A stretch of DNA of 64,000 bases from Nitrospirillum sp034653355 (GTDB lineage Bacteria > Pseudomonadota > Alphaproteobacteria > Azospirillales > Azospirillaceae), in the NCBI RefSeq assembly GCF_034653355.1, contig NZ_JAYEER010000004.1:1054001-1118000 (forward strand), given 5' to 3'. The position numbers and the translations under genes are program-made. The notes under the pieces are model-generated. The model searched no databases. It saw only the letters and a program-made list of their open reading frames with translations, and was not told where the DNA came from. Of this stretch, positions 51,654 to 59,820 are shown piece after piece. Numbering within the stretch: the first letter of the stretch is position 1; each line of letters opens with the position of its first letter.

Positions 51654-53120
51654 ATGGCGAAGACGATGGCTTATCGGATTGCGGGCGAGACGGGCGAATG
51701 GGAAGTGGTGATCGGGCTGGAGGTCCATGCCCAGGTCGTCTCCAATGCCAAGTTGTTCAGCGGGGCGGCGACCGCCTTCGGCGCCGCGCCCAATAGCCAA
51801 GTCAGCTTCGTGGACGCGGGCTTCCCCGGCATGCTGCCGGTGATCAACGAGGTCTGCGTGGAACAGGCGGTGCGCACGGGCCTGGGGCTGAAGGCGCGGA
51901 TCAACCTGCGCTCGGTCTTCGACCGCAAGAACTACTTCTACGCCGACCTGCCCTCCGGCTATCAGATCAGCCAGTTCCAGCAGCCCATCGTCGGCCACGG
52001 CACCATCGTGCTCGACCTGGCGGACGGCTCCACCCGCGAGGTGGGCATCACCCGCCTGCACCTGGAGATGGACGCGGGCAAGAGCCTGCACGACCAGAAC
52101 CCGACCAAGACCTACATCGACCTGAACCGGTCGGGCGTGGCCCTGATGGAAATCGTGTCGGAACCCGACATGCGCACGCCGGAGGAGGCCGCCGCCTACC
52201 TGCGCAAGCTGCGCACCATCCTGCGCTATCTCGGCACCTGCGACGGCAACATGGAGGAAGGCTCCATGCGCTGCGACATCAACGTGTCGGTGCGCAAGCC
52301 GGGCGAGAAGTACGGGACCCGGACGGAGACGAAGAACGTCAACTCCATCCGCTATGTCCAGCAGGCCATCGAGTACGAGGCCCAGCGCCAGGTCCAGGTG
52401 ATCGAGGACGGCGGCGTTGTGGTGCAGGAAACCCGCCTGTGGGACCCGAACAAGGGCGAGACGCGGTCCATGCGCTCCAAGGAGGAGGCGCACGACTACC
52501 GCTACTTCCCCGATCCGGACCTGCTGCCGCTGGAACTGGACCCCGCCTGGGTGGAGGAGATCAAGCGCACCCTGCCGGAGCTGCCGGACGAGAAGAAGGC
52601 CCGTTTCATGGCCGACTACAAGCTGCCGGTCTATGACGCCGGCGTGCTGGTGGCCGAACGCTCGCGCGCCGACTTCTATGAAGAGGTGGCCCGGGGCCGC
52701 GATCCCAAGATGGCGGCCAACTTCGTCATCGGCGATCTGCTGGGCGCCCTGAACAAGACGGGTGCCGACATCGACAGCTCGCCCATCAGCGCCGCGGCGC
52801 TGGGCGGCCTGATCGACCTGATCGCCGACAACACCATCTCCGGCCGCATCGCCAAGGAGGTGTTCGCCGACATGCTGGAGACGGGCAAGCCCGCCGCCCA
52901 GATCGTGGAGGAGAAGGGGCTGCGCCAGGTGACCGACACGGGCGCCATCGACCAGGCCATCGCGGCCGTGATGGCGGCCAACGCCGACAAGGTGGCGGAG
53001 TTCCGCAGTGGCAAGGACAAGCTGTTCGGCTTCTTCGTCGGCCAGGTCATGAAGGCCACCCAGGGCAAGGCGAATCCCGCCCTGGTGAACGAGATCCTGG
53101 CCGCCAAGCTGAAGGGCTGA
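51654..53120 (+). CDS. gatB: Aspartyl/glutamyl-tRNA(Asn/Gln) amidotransferase subunit B
   Basis: The 488-aa protein is GatB, the kinase/transamidation subunit of GatCAB that converts Glu-tRNA(Gln) or Asp-tRNA(Asn). Signatures include WEVVIGLEVHAQV, FDRKNYFYADLPSGYQISQF, ITRLHLEMDAGKSLHD, YIDLNRSGVALMEIVSEPDMR and KNVNSIRYVQQAIEYEAQRQ, plus the YqeY-like tail VGQVMKATQGKANPALVNEIL. ATG 51666 gives the family-typical start MAYRIAGETGEWE; ATG 51654 is listed as the longer option. gatC and gatA are not adjacent in this window. Confidence 0.96.
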   Translation: MAKTMAYRIAGETGEWEVVIGLEVHAQVVSNAKLFSGAATAFGAAPNSQVSFVDAGFPGMLPVINEVCVEQAVRTGLGLKARINLRSVFDRKNYFYADLPSGYQISQFQQPIVGHGTIVLDLADGSTREVGITRLHLEMDAGKSLHDQNPTKTYIDLNRSGVALMEIVSEPDMRTPEEAAAYLRKLRTILRYLGTCDGNMEEGSMRCDINVSVRKPGEKYGTRTETKNVNSIRYVQQAIEYEAQRQVQVIEDGGVVVQETRLWDPNKGETRSMRSKEEAHDYRYFPDPDLLPLELDPAWVEEIKRTLPELPDEKKARFMADYKLPVYDAGVLVAERSRADFYEEVARGRDPKMAANFVIGDLLGALNKTGADIDSSPISAAALGGLIDLIADNTISGRIAKEVFADMLETGKPAAQIVEEKGLRQVTDTGAIDQAIAAVMAANADKVAEFRSGKDKLFGFFVGQVMKATQGKANPALVNEILAAKLKG

Positions 53121-53216
53121 CATCCGCAGGCCCAAGGTCAGGACCGGGCGCTTGCGCCTTGGTCCGACAGGTAAAAGTGGCGCCGGGCCTGGGCTTTCCC
53201 CAGGCGCGGCATGGGC

Positions 53217-53240
53217 GGGGGGCCGGTCGGCCCCCCTTTT
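53217..53240 (+). terminator. Intrinsic terminator after gatB
   Basis: GGGGGGCC and GGCCCCCC form a perfect 8-bp stem with a 4-base loop, followed by TTTT. It lies about 97 bases after the gatB stop and before the tRNA promoter. Confidence 0.8.
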
Positions 53241-53272
53241 CATTTTCCGGCGATTTTTCCTTACCGTTATCG

Positions 53273-53302
53273 TTGACAAGGGGGCCGCCGCCCGAGTACA
53301 TA
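53273..53302 (+). promoter_or_regulatory. Promoter of the tRNA-Ser gene
   Basis: TTGACA (53273-53278) is a perfect -35 element. TACATA (53297-53302) is a fair -10 at 18-base spacing. The predicted start is about 20 bases before the mature tRNA. Confidence 0.6.
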
Positions 53303-53330
53303 CGCGAACCGCCGACGACAGTCGGTGGAC

Positions 53331-53422
53331 GGAGGGGTGGCCGAGTGGCTGAAGGCAACGGTTTGCTAAACCGTCGTACCGGGAAACTGGTACCGTGGGT
53401 TCGAATCCCATCCCCTCCGCCA
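53331..53422 (+). tRNA. tRNA-Ser, anticodon GCU
   Basis: A complete class II tRNA is visible. The acceptor stem is GGAGGGG (53331-53337) with CCCCTCC (53412-53418), followed by discriminator G and an encoded CCA. The D arm is GCCGAGTGGCTGAAGGC, the anticodon stem ACGGT/ACCGT encloses GCT at 53365-53367, a long variable arm (TACCGGGAAACTGGTA) is present, and the T loop is GGGTTCGAATCCC. The long variable arm confirms serine identity; it reads AGC and AGU codons. Confidence 0.97.
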
Positions 53423-53461
53423 TCACTTGCCCAGGCCACGTCATGGGGCAAGTGAACGGAC

Positions 53462-53483
53462 AAGCCGCCCTTCGGGGCGGCTT
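53462..53483 (+). terminator. Intrinsic terminator after tRNA-Ser
   Basis: AAGCCGCCC and GGGCGGCTT form a perfect 9-bp stem closed by a TTCG tetraloop, followed by TGTCGTTT. It lies about 40 bases past the tRNA. Confidence 0.75.
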
Positions 53484-53519
53484 TGTCGTTTCCGGTTCCG
53501 GCCGCGAAACGATGCCCGT

Positions 53520-53963
53520 CTATCCTTCTTCCGCCACCCGTTTCAGGATGTTGAGCGTCGGCCCCCAGTAGAGCTGGGCGTGCGGCCGGATGGACGGCTC
53601 CGGAAAGTCACGCAAGGTCAGCGCCAGGGATGTGCCCCCCTCCGCCGCCGCCAGGTCGAAGCGTACCCTGGTGCGGTTTTGCGGCCGGTCGGCCAGGCGC
53701 GCCGCCGACAGGCTGCTCCAGTAGGCGTACTGGAACGCGGTGGCCGGTTCGAACACCTCGATGACGCCGCGATTCTCGAACGCCATGCCGTGCAGCGTGC
53801 CCCCTATCGTGATGGCCCCGCCGGCCCGCCAGTCGGCGGTGACGGCCACGGGTTCGTCCGCCATCCAGCGCGCCATCAGGGCAGGGGCGGTCAGCGCCGC
53901 CCAGACGCGCCCCGGCGGCGCGCTGATAAGCGCCGCCATGGTGATGGGGTCCTGCCCGGTCAT
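53520..53963 (-). CDS. SRPBCC/AHSA1-like START-domain protein
   Basis: The 147-aa protein has the AHSA1 pattern: ITMAALISAPPGRVWAALTAPALMARWMAD, WRAGGAITIGGTLHG, NRGVIEVFEPATAFQYAYWSSL and RVRFDLAAAEGGTSLALTLRDFPEP. This helix-grip fold binds hydrophobic ligands or acts as a stress-related co-factor; the ligand is not known. Its ATG overlaps the upstream DUF4180 stop codon as ATGA, so both genes are co-translated. Confidence 0.85.
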   Translation of the reverse strand: MTGQDPITMAALISAPPGRVWAALTAPALMARWMADEPVAVTADWRAGGAITIGGTLHGMAFENRGVIEVFEPATAFQYAYWSSLSAARLADRPQNRTRVRFDLAAAEGGTSLALTLRDFPEPSIRPHAQLYWGPTLNILKRVAEEG

Positions 53964-54325
53964 GCCGCCAAACGCCGTCCCAGGGCCGCCAGATCATCCA
54001 CGAACCACACGACCCGGCCCCGGTTGGCCTCATCGATGAAAGCGCGCAGGGCCCCGCTGCCGGCCGTCCAGGCGCTGACGTCGCCGACGATGACGGGACG
54101 CAGCTGATAGTTGGCGAACTTTTGGATGATCGCCCCCGCCTGGCCGGTCGCCAGCGTGAGGAAACCGGGCGCCAGGCGGCCGAGGGGGATGGCCACCACC
54201 CGGGCGCCATATTCCCATGCCAGGCCGATCAGGGGCACGGCGTCCTGGTCCCCGGCCAGCAGCGGGCCGTCATCGGCGCAGACCAGCACACGGGTGCCTT
54301 CGAGTTCCTGGGGAAGATCGGCCAT
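53960..54325 (-). CDS. DUF4180 protein
   Basis: The 121-aa cytoplasmic protein matches DUF4180: GTRVLVCADDGPLLAGDQDAVPLIGLAWEYGARVVAIPLGRLAPGFLTLATGQAGAIIQKFANYQLRPVIVGDVSAW and the end RGRVVWFVDDLAALGRRL. The fold resembles STAS-like proteins, and members often neighbour SRPBCC or MerR-type genes. Function is not known. AGGAG lies 7 bases before the ATG at 54325; longer forms are rejected. Confidence 0.82.
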   Translation of the reverse strand: MADLPQELEGTRVLVCADDGPLLAGDQDAVPLIGLAWEYGARVVAIPLGRLAPGFLTLATGQAGAIIQKFANYQLRPVIVGDVSAWTAGSGALRAFIDEANRGRVVWFVDDLAALGRRLAA

Positions 54326-54548
54326 GGTGGGCTCCTGGATGGCTTGACTCCTCGGGGGCCATTGTAGCACCAGTGCGGCTTTCCAGGGTGACGGAGGCCT
54401 GCCCGTCCGCTACCTTCCCGCCGGCGGCGTGCCGGCGGCGTGCCGGCGCCCGGCAATCCGGCAAACCAGACATATCGTCGCCACCGCGTCCCGCGCCTTC
54501 AGGCGCCTCCGGGCGGCGGTGGCCCATGCGCGGAGATTGAGGTTCCTG

Positions 54549-54872
54549 ATGAACAGTTCGGTCGATGAAGAATTCGTCTACGACGAGGCCAGCGGCGAGT
54601 GGATCCCGGCCAGCCAGGCGGCCGCGAACGCGGCGGCCGCCGATGGGGCCGCGGGCGTGGTCGAGGTGCGGGATTCCGTGGGCAACCTGCTGGCCGATGG
54701 CGACAGCGTGACCCTGATCAAGGACCTGAAGGTGAAGGGCGCCAACCAGGTGCTGAAGCGCGGCACGGTCATCAAGTCCATCCGCCTGACCGGCGACGCG
54801 CAGGAGATCGACTGCCGGCACGACACCATCAAGGGCTTGGTGCTGCGGGCGGAGTTCGTGAAGAAGGGATAG
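54549..54872 (+). CDS. PhnA/YjdM-like protein
   Basis: The 107-aa protein carries the YjdM (PhnA) C-terminal domain: VEVRDSVGNLLADGDSVTLIKDLKVKGANQVLKRGTVIKSIRLTGDAQEIDCRHDTIKGLVLRAEFVKK. The zinc-ribbon N-terminus of E. coli YjdM is replaced by an acidic EFVYDEASGEWIP leader without Cys. Despite the PhnA name, a role in phosphonate use is not supported for this family. GAGG lies 7 bases before the ATG. Confidence 0.85.
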   Translation: MNSSVDEEFVYDEASGEWIPASQAAANAAAADGAAGVVEVRDSVGNLLADGDSVTLIKDLKVKGANQVLKRGTVIKSIRLTGDAQEIDCRHDTIKGLVLRAEFVKKG

Positions 54873-54902
54873 CGGGCGCCACGTTCGCGGCACCGAAACG
54901 AA

Positions 54903-54936
54903 AAGGGCTCGGAAGGATGTCCCCTTCCGAGCCCTT
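54903..54936. terminator. Bidirectional terminator between the YjdM-like and XRE genes
   Basis: A perfect 14-bp stem (AAGGGCTCGGAAGG with CCTTCCGAGCCCTT) and a 6-base loop lie between the two convergent genes. An A-run precedes it and TT-A-TT follows it, fitting termination in both directions. Confidence 0.8.
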
Positions 54937-54961
54937 ATTCGTTCGGCATGCCTGCCGCCGC

Positions 54962-55549
54962 TCACGGCGGCGTGGGGGCCGACTTGCCGCGCTTGGGGGC
55001 CTTGGCCGCCTTGTACATGTCGGCGGGGTCCCACACGGCGCCGCGGCGGCGGCGGGTGGGCTTGGTCTCGCCATTGGCGTCTTCCTCGTCCGCGGCCGGG
55101 GCGGCGGGAGCGGCGGCCACGGCCACGACACCGTCATCGTCCTGCGACACCGCGCGCAGCAGGCCGGCCACGCAGTCGGCGATGTCCGCCGGGGCGTTAC
55201 GCCAGGCGCGCAACAGATCCAGGTCGCGACGCGACAGCAGGGGCGAGCCCTCGTCCGGCGCGCTGAAGGTGGTGGGGGCGGGGCGGTCGGCGCCTCCATC
55301 CAGGTCGTCGAAGAAGAAGGTCAGCGGCACATCCAGGATTTCGGCCAGACGATACAGCTTGCCCACCGAGACGCGGTTGGATCCCCGCTCGTACTTCTGC
55401 ACCTGCTGGAAGGTGATGCCCAAGGCACGGGCGAGATCCGATTGGCTCATCCCCAGAAGACCGCGCCGCAAACGGATGCGGCTGGCGACGTGGTTCTCAA
55501 TCTTGCCTTCTAGTTCGGCAACAACCGTGTTCTTAGTCCTACGGGGCAT
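54962..55549 (-). CDS. XRE-family transcriptional regulator
   Basis: The 195-aa protein has an N-terminal helix-turn-helix (IRLRRGLLGMSQSDLARALGITFQQVQKYERGSNRVSVGKLYRLAEILDVPLTFFF), followed by an acidic linker and a basic C-terminal tail (PTRRRRGA, KAPKRGK). The DNA-binding part is of a type common in alphaproteobacteria, where it often controls cell-cycle or stationary-phase genes, but its targets are unknown. GGAG lies 8 bases before ATG 55549; GTG at 55555 is too close to that site. A long divergent-side region precedes it. Confidence 0.87.
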   Translation of the reverse strand: MPRRTKNTVVAELEGKIENHVASRIRLRRGLLGMSQSDLARALGITFQQVQKYERGSNRVSVGKLYRLAEILDVPLTFFFDDLDGGADRPAPTTFSAPDEGSPLLSRRDLDLLRAWRNAPADIADCVAGLLRAVSQDDDGVVAVAAAPAAPAADEEDANGETKPTRRRRGAVWDPADMYKAAKAPKRGKSAPTPP

Positions 55550-55902
55550 GGGCACTACTCCAAGTCGATAAGGCGCCGCCTGAGTTCATCGGATGGGACG
55601 ACAGCACAGCCTACAAAGGTAGGAAGTCAGAGTTGGGCGAGAGTATGGAGATGTCTCGACGCTGACAACTGGCATTGTCTCCCCACACTCAACCTGTCCT
55701 CACCGTTTCCTTCTTTAGAGCTGTTTAGCTGAGAGAATACAAACGTATTCATCTTTTTTGGTTCCTATAACAATCGCGGGCCCATGATGCGGCGATGATG
55801 CCGGGGGTACCGCCGCTGAAAAGTTTGGGTGCCGACGGGTATACGCGCCGACTCGCGCCACTCTTCCGTGGGGCGTCATGCGCCATGTCGCCTACCCGCA
55901 GG
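55550..55902. other. Regulatory region upstream of the XRE gene
   Basis: This 353-base stretch has no supported gene. It is locally AT-richer than its surroundings (about 55690-55770) and contains the perfect dyad GAATACAAACGTATTC at 55735-55750, a possible regulator binding site. Confidence 0.4.
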
Positions 55903-56148
55903 TTAAGGCTGGTTGGCCGCCTCCATTCCCACCAGCGGTGTGATGGCGGCGTTGGGACCATAGGCGGCGAGCTGGCCCGTCAGCACGTCGAGCAATTCAT
56001 TAAGGCTTTCGCGGGCATAATCATCGCGCTGGCGGGCCAGTTCGGTCCGCGTCAGCTGGATGAAGGCGTCGACCAGGCGATGATGAACGGCGGCGGCCCG
56101 CAGCAAGGGGGTGGGGAGCGGCTGCGGAGCCAGGGGGACAGAGGCCAT
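55903..56148 (-). CDS. Small hypothetical protein
   Basis: The 81-aa frame is mostly helical in character (LLRAAAVHHRLVDAFIQLTRTELARQRDDYARESLNELLDVLTGQLAAYG) with Pro-rich ends and no membrane span. AGG lies 9 bases before the ATG, a weak site. No family is recognised. It is placed before the lytic transglycosylase on the same strand, 135 bases away. Confidence 0.5.
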   Translation of the reverse strand: MASVPLAPQPLPTPLLRAAAVHHRLVDAFIQLTRTELARQRDDYARESLNELLDVLTGQLAAYGPNAAITPLVGMEAANQP

Positions 56149-56283
56149 AGCGCGTACCTACCGGGGGCTGTTTACCCTGGTAGGATATGGTCTCCGTGAT
56201 TAATCACAAGTTAACAGTGGGTCTGAGGGTAGCCCAGCTAACCTTTTGCGCGCATTAACCAAAATAGTGTTGCGGATTGGCCA

Positions 56284-58302
56284 TCAGCCGGCCGTGCCGC
56301 GCTTCAAATCCGTGGTCATGGGCAACTGCCGGCCCCCCATGCGGATGCGGTAGACGTGCAGGTTCTCCAGCACGCGCTGGACATAGTTGCGCGTCTCGTA
56401 GAAGGGCAGCGTCTCGATCCAATCCACCGGATCCACGGCCTCGATACGGGGATCGCCATAATCGCGCAGCCAGTTGGCCACCCGTCCGGGGCCGGCATTG
56501 TAGGCGGCGATGGCCAGGATGTAGGAGCCGCCGAACCGGTCCAGCAGATCCTGCACGAACACGCTACCCACCCGGATGTTGAAGTCCGGGTCGTGCGTCA
56601 GCTTGGCGACCGTGTATTTCATGCCCTCGCGCTTGGCCAGTTGCTGCGCCGTGGGGGGCATCAGCTGCATCAGGCCCAGCGCCCCGGCGCCGCTGGCCGC
56701 GTCGACCTTGAAGCTGCTTTCCTGGCGGATCAGGGCATGGATCAGCGCCGGCTCCGGCTGTGCCGGCAGACGGCTGGACACGATGGGGTAGCCGGCGTCG
56801 GCCAGCACGATGCCCTTGTTCAGCGACAGCCGGCTGATGCCCACGCCCAGGTCGCGGCGGTGCATCTCCAGCGCCGCCTTGGCCACCAGCACGAAGTCGT
56901 CCGGCGTCTTGGCGTCCTGCGACAGCTTGCGCAGGAACAGGTCCACGCGGTCGTCGTCCTCGGCCAGCGTTTTGTCCAGCAGGCGGGCGGCACGCACCAG
57001 CTCATTCTTCTCGAACTTGGCGCGGGCGTCGGCGGAGGGCGTGGGGGCGATGGGGATGGCCTCCGCCTGGCCCAGCTTCTCCTGCGCCATCATGCCGTAG
57101 AAGGTGCTGCCGTAACGGGCGCCCAGCTCATACCACTGGCGGGCGCGTTCCGGGTTGCCCAGTTTCTCGCAGGCCCGGCCGGCCCAGTAGGCGCCACGCG
57201 ACTGCCCGACGGGGGAGGACACGCCCTCATACAGCCGGGTGAAGTGGTCCAGCGCCTGCTCCGGCTTGTTCAGGAACTGCAGCGACAGCCAGCCGGCCAG
57301 GAACTCCGCCTGGATGAAGCCCAGGCCGTCGGTCACGCCGTGGTTGGCCGCCAGGCGATAGGCGCGCTGCATCTGGCCCTGGTCCATCAGGTGGCGGGCC
57401 AGGATGTGGCGTTCCGTCCACCAGGCTTCCGGATGCCCCAGATCCCGTCCAGTGTCTTTAGGTCCAGTGTCTTTAGGCAGGTTCTCCACGATCTCCAGCG
57501 CGCCGGCGTCCATCTCCTTGCGGCGGCGCCAGCGCAGGCGTTCATAGGTGATGCCGGGCTCGCTCATCAACGGGGCGGGCACCTGCTGCAACAGGCGCTC
57601 CACGCCCGGATCCAGGTCGGCCATGGCCAGGCGGGCCAGGGCCACCGCCTGGTGGCCGGGGTCGACGATGGGCAGCATGCGCCGCGCGTCCTCCTCGTCG
57701 TTCTCCCACAGCAGGCGGTCCAGGCGGGCCCAATGGTCGGCGGGCCGCAGGATGGCCACGTACTTGGTGCGGAACGTCCGCTCGTCCACCACGCCGAAAT
57801 TGCCCTTGATGTAGCGGTCGCGGATCAGGCCGATGGCCTTTTCGCTGTCGCCCAGGTTCAGCAGGCTGTCGGCGTAACGCATGAAGCCGGCGGTGGTCAG
57901 GGGCGGATGCCTGTCGAACCAGTCGCGCGTCGGCGTGTCGCCGAAATTGGGCATGCGGATTTCGGCGTTGCGCCGCAGGGCGGCCAGGCCGGGCCAATCC
58001 GGATTCCCGTCGATGAAGTCGGTCAGTTCCTGGAAGCTGGCGTCGGTGTCGCTGCGGCTGAGATCCATCCAGGTCAGCACCTTGTCCGCCAGCGCATCGT
58101 GGCCGCGCTCGGCCAGCTTGTGGGCGTCGGCCCACTTGCCCCTGTCGGCGGCCTTGAAGGCGGCGCGATAGGTGCTGATGTCGCTGGAGGACTGGGCCTG
58201 GGCCGCCAGCGGCGCCGCCACGAGCGAAAGCGGCAGGATCAAGGCCGCCAGCCCCCGCCGGAACGGGGCCCAGGGGGCCTTTTCTCGTCGCTTGTCACCC
58301 AG
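56284..58302 (-). CDS. Soluble lytic murein transglycosylase (Slt70-like)
   Basis: The about 672-aa periplasmic enzyme cleaves peptidoglycan glycan strands. It has a signal peptide (GLAALILPLSLVAAPLAAQA), a long helical superhelix (about 40-470) and a C-terminal SLT domain. The catalytic Glu is in ALIRQESSFKVDA, followed by GALGLMQLMPPTAQQLA, FNIRVGSVFVQDLLDRFGG, AIAAYNAGPGRV and YETRNYVQRVLENL. No good start codon exists in frame: only a CTG at 58302. A GTG at 58298 is one frame off and would join the signal peptide if one base were missing in the G run 58273-58277. It also holds a 15-base tandem duplication (PKDTG twice). Confidence 0.87.
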   Translation of the reverse strand: MGDKRREKAPWAPFRRGLAALILPLSLVAAPLAAQAQSSSDISTYRAAFKAADRGKWADAHKLAERGHDALADKVLTWMDLSRSDTDASFQELTDFIDGNPDWPGLAALRRNAEIRMPNFGDTPTRDWFDRHPPLTTAGFMRYADSLLNLGDSEKAIGLIRDRYIKGNFGVVDERTFRTKYVAILRPADHWARLDRLLWENDEEDARRMLPIVDPGHQAVALARLAMADLDPGVERLLQQVPAPLMSEPGITYERLRWRRRKEMDAGALEIVENLPKDTGPKDTGRDLGHPEAWWTERHILARHLMDQGQMQRAYRLAANHGVTDGLGFIQAEFLAGWLSLQFLNKPEQALDHFTRLYEGVSSPVGQSRGAYWAGRACEKLGNPERARQWYELGARYGSTFYGMMAQEKLGQAEAIPIAPTPSADARAKFEKNELVRAARLLDKTLAEDDDRVDLFLRKLSQDAKTPDDFVLVAKAALEMHRRDLGVGISRLSLNKGIVLADAGYPIVSSRLPAQPEPALIHALIRQESSFKVDAASGAGALGLMQLMPPTAQQLAKREGMKYTVAKLTHDPDFNIRVGSVFVQDLLDRFGGSYILAIAAYNAGPGRVANWLRDYGDPRIEAVDPVDWIETLPFYETRNYVQRVLENLHVYRIRMGGRQLPMTTDLKRGTAG
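57447..57476. repeat. 15-bp perfect tandem duplication inside the transglycosylase gene
   Basis: GTCCAGTGTCTTTAG occurs twice head to tail. In the coding strand it adds PKDTG in frame, giving PKDTGPKDTG in a loop between superhelix segments, so it is probably neutral or polymorphic. Confidence 0.85.
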
Positions 58303-58359
58303 GTGCCGGGCCGCTAAGGTTCGCGCCTTTCGGGTCGAATGCCCACGGAGATTGCAGAG

Positions 58360-59253
58360 ATGACCACCGCCATGCCCGCCCTCGCCGGTTCCCTCGTCGC
58401 CCTGATCACGCCGTTCACCGACGGTAAAGTGGACGAGCGCGCCTTCCAGGCCCTGGTGGACTGGCAGGTGAAAGAGGGCACGCATGGCCTGGTCCCCTGC
58501 GGCACCACCGGCAAGTCGCCGACGCTGAGCCATGAGGAGCACCGCCGTCTGGTCGAGCTGTGCGTCGAGGTGGCGAACCGCCGCGTCCCCGTGGTCGCCG
58601 GCACCGGCTCCAACTCCACGGCCGAGGCCATCAGCCTGACCAAGCACGCCAAGGCCGTCGGGGCCGACGCCGCCCTGGTGGTGACGCCCTACTACAACAA
58701 GCCGACGCAAGAAGGTCTCTACCAGCATTTCAAAGCCATCCATGATGCGGCCGACCTGCCCATCATCATTTATAACATTCCCGGCCGCAGCGTGATCGAC
58801 ATGTCGATCGCCACCATGGCCCGCCTCGCGGCGTTGCCTAACATCGTTGGCGTGAAGGACGCCACCGCTGATTTGGTGCGGCCGTTGCGCACACGGGTCG
58901 AAATCGGCGCGGACTTCATCCAGCTGTCGGGTGAGGACGCCACCGCCACGGCCTTCCTCGCCCAGGGCGGTGTCGGCTGCATCTCCGTTACGGCCAACGT
59001 GGCGCCGCGCCTGTGCGCCGAGATGCAGAACGCCTGGGTGCGGGGCGACCTGGTGGAGATGGCCCGCATCCGCGACCTGCTGATGCCGCTACACCACGCC
59101 ATGTTCGTGGAAACCAGCCCGGCGCCGGTGAAGTACGCCGCCAGCCTGCTGGGCCTGTGCCGTCCGGAACTGCGCCTGCCGCTGGTGGAGACCACCCCGG
59201 CCACGCAGGAACTGGTGCGCGCGGCCCTGGTCGGCGCCGGCCTGCTGAGTTGA
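58360..59253 (+). CDS. dapA: 4-hydroxy-tetrahydrodipicolinate synthase
   Basis: The 297-aa enzyme condenses pyruvate with aspartate semialdehyde in lysine and diaminopimelate synthesis. Motifs are GSLVALITPFTDG, CGTTGKSPTLSHEEH, the catalytic Tyr in VTPYYNKPTQEGLYQHF, and the Schiff-base Lys in NIVGVKDATAD. The Tyr-Thr-Tyr network residues are present (YNIPGRS). The start at 58360 follows GGAG by 9 bases. It is followed after 22 bases by smpB, a typical alphaproteobacterial order, and is divergent from the transglycosylase. Confidence 0.97.
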   Translation: MTTAMPALAGSLVALITPFTDGKVDERAFQALVDWQVKEGTHGLVPCGTTGKSPTLSHEEHRRLVELCVEVANRRVPVVAGTGSNSTAEAISLTKHAKAVGADAALVVTPYYNKPTQEGLYQHFKAIHDAADLPIIIYNIPGRSVIDMSIATMARLAALPNIVGVKDATADLVRPLRTRVEIGADFIQLSGEDATATAFLAQGGVGCISVTANVAPRLCAEMQNAWVRGDLVEMARIRDLLMPLHHAMFVETSPAPVKYAASLLGLCRPELRLPLVETTPATQELVRAALVGAGLLS

Positions 59254-59275
59254 GGGAAAGGGCCGGGTAGCCACC

Positions 59276-59746
59276 ATGGCACGTGCCGACGAACATAAGT
59301 ACGCCGCCCAGAACCGGCGGGCCCGCTTCGATTTTTTCATTACCGAAACGATCGAGGCGGGCATCATGCTGACCGGCACGGAGGTGAAGTCGCTTCGCGC
59401 CGGCCGGGTCAGCATCGCCGAGTCCTACGCCGGTGAGCGGGATGGGGAGTTGTACCTGATCAACGCCCATTTCCCGGAATACCAGCTGGCCGGCCGCTTC
59501 TTCCAGCATGAGCCCAAGCGGGCGCGCAAGCTGCTGGTGCGCCGCCGCGAAATGGACAAGCTGTTCGCCTCCATTCGCCGTGACGGCGTCACCCTGATTC
59601 CCCTGTCGATCTATTTCAACGACCGCGGCTACGCCAAGGTCGAGATCGGCGTGGCCAAGGGCAAGAAGAAGGGTGACAAGCGCGAGGCGGAGAAGGAACG
59701 CGACTGGCAGCGGGACAAGGCGCGCCTGATGCGGGCCAAAGGCTGA
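59276..59746 (+). CDS. smpB: SsrA-binding protein
   Basis: The 156-aa protein binds tmRNA and delivers it to stalled ribosomes. Family motifs are NRRARFDFFITETIEAGIMLTGTEVKSLRAGRVSIAESYA, LINAHFPEYQLAGRF, HEPKRARKLLVRRREMDKL and VTLIPLSIYFNDRGYAKVEIGVAKGKKKGDKRE with the basic tail. It follows dapA by 22 bases and probably shares its transcript. Confidence 0.98.
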   Translation: MARADEHKYAAQNRRARFDFFITETIEAGIMLTGTEVKSLRAGRVSIAESYAGERDGELYLINAHFPEYQLAGRFFQHEPKRARKLLVRRREMDKLFASIRRDGVTLIPLSIYFNDRGYAKVEIGVAKGKKKGDKREAEKERDWQRDKARLMRAKG

Positions 59747-59767
59747 TTCCGAAAGCCGTCCTGAAAG

Positions 59768-59803
59768 GGGAAAGGGCCGGAGCGGACACTCCGGCCCTTT
59801 CCC
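59768..59803. terminator. Bidirectional terminator after smpB
   Basis: A 15-bp perfect stem (GGGAAAGGGCCGGAG with CTCCGGCCCTTTCCC) with a 6-base loop is followed by TTTT. It separates smpB from the convergent uracil-DNA glycosylase gene. Confidence 0.85.
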
Positions 59804-59820
59804 TTTTAGGGGGCTTTTCC

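Noticed and set aside
58303..58743. N-terminal extension of the transglycosylase frame to 819 aa
   Set aside because: The extra 147 residues lie antisense to dapA and are low-complexity; the signal peptide begins only after them.
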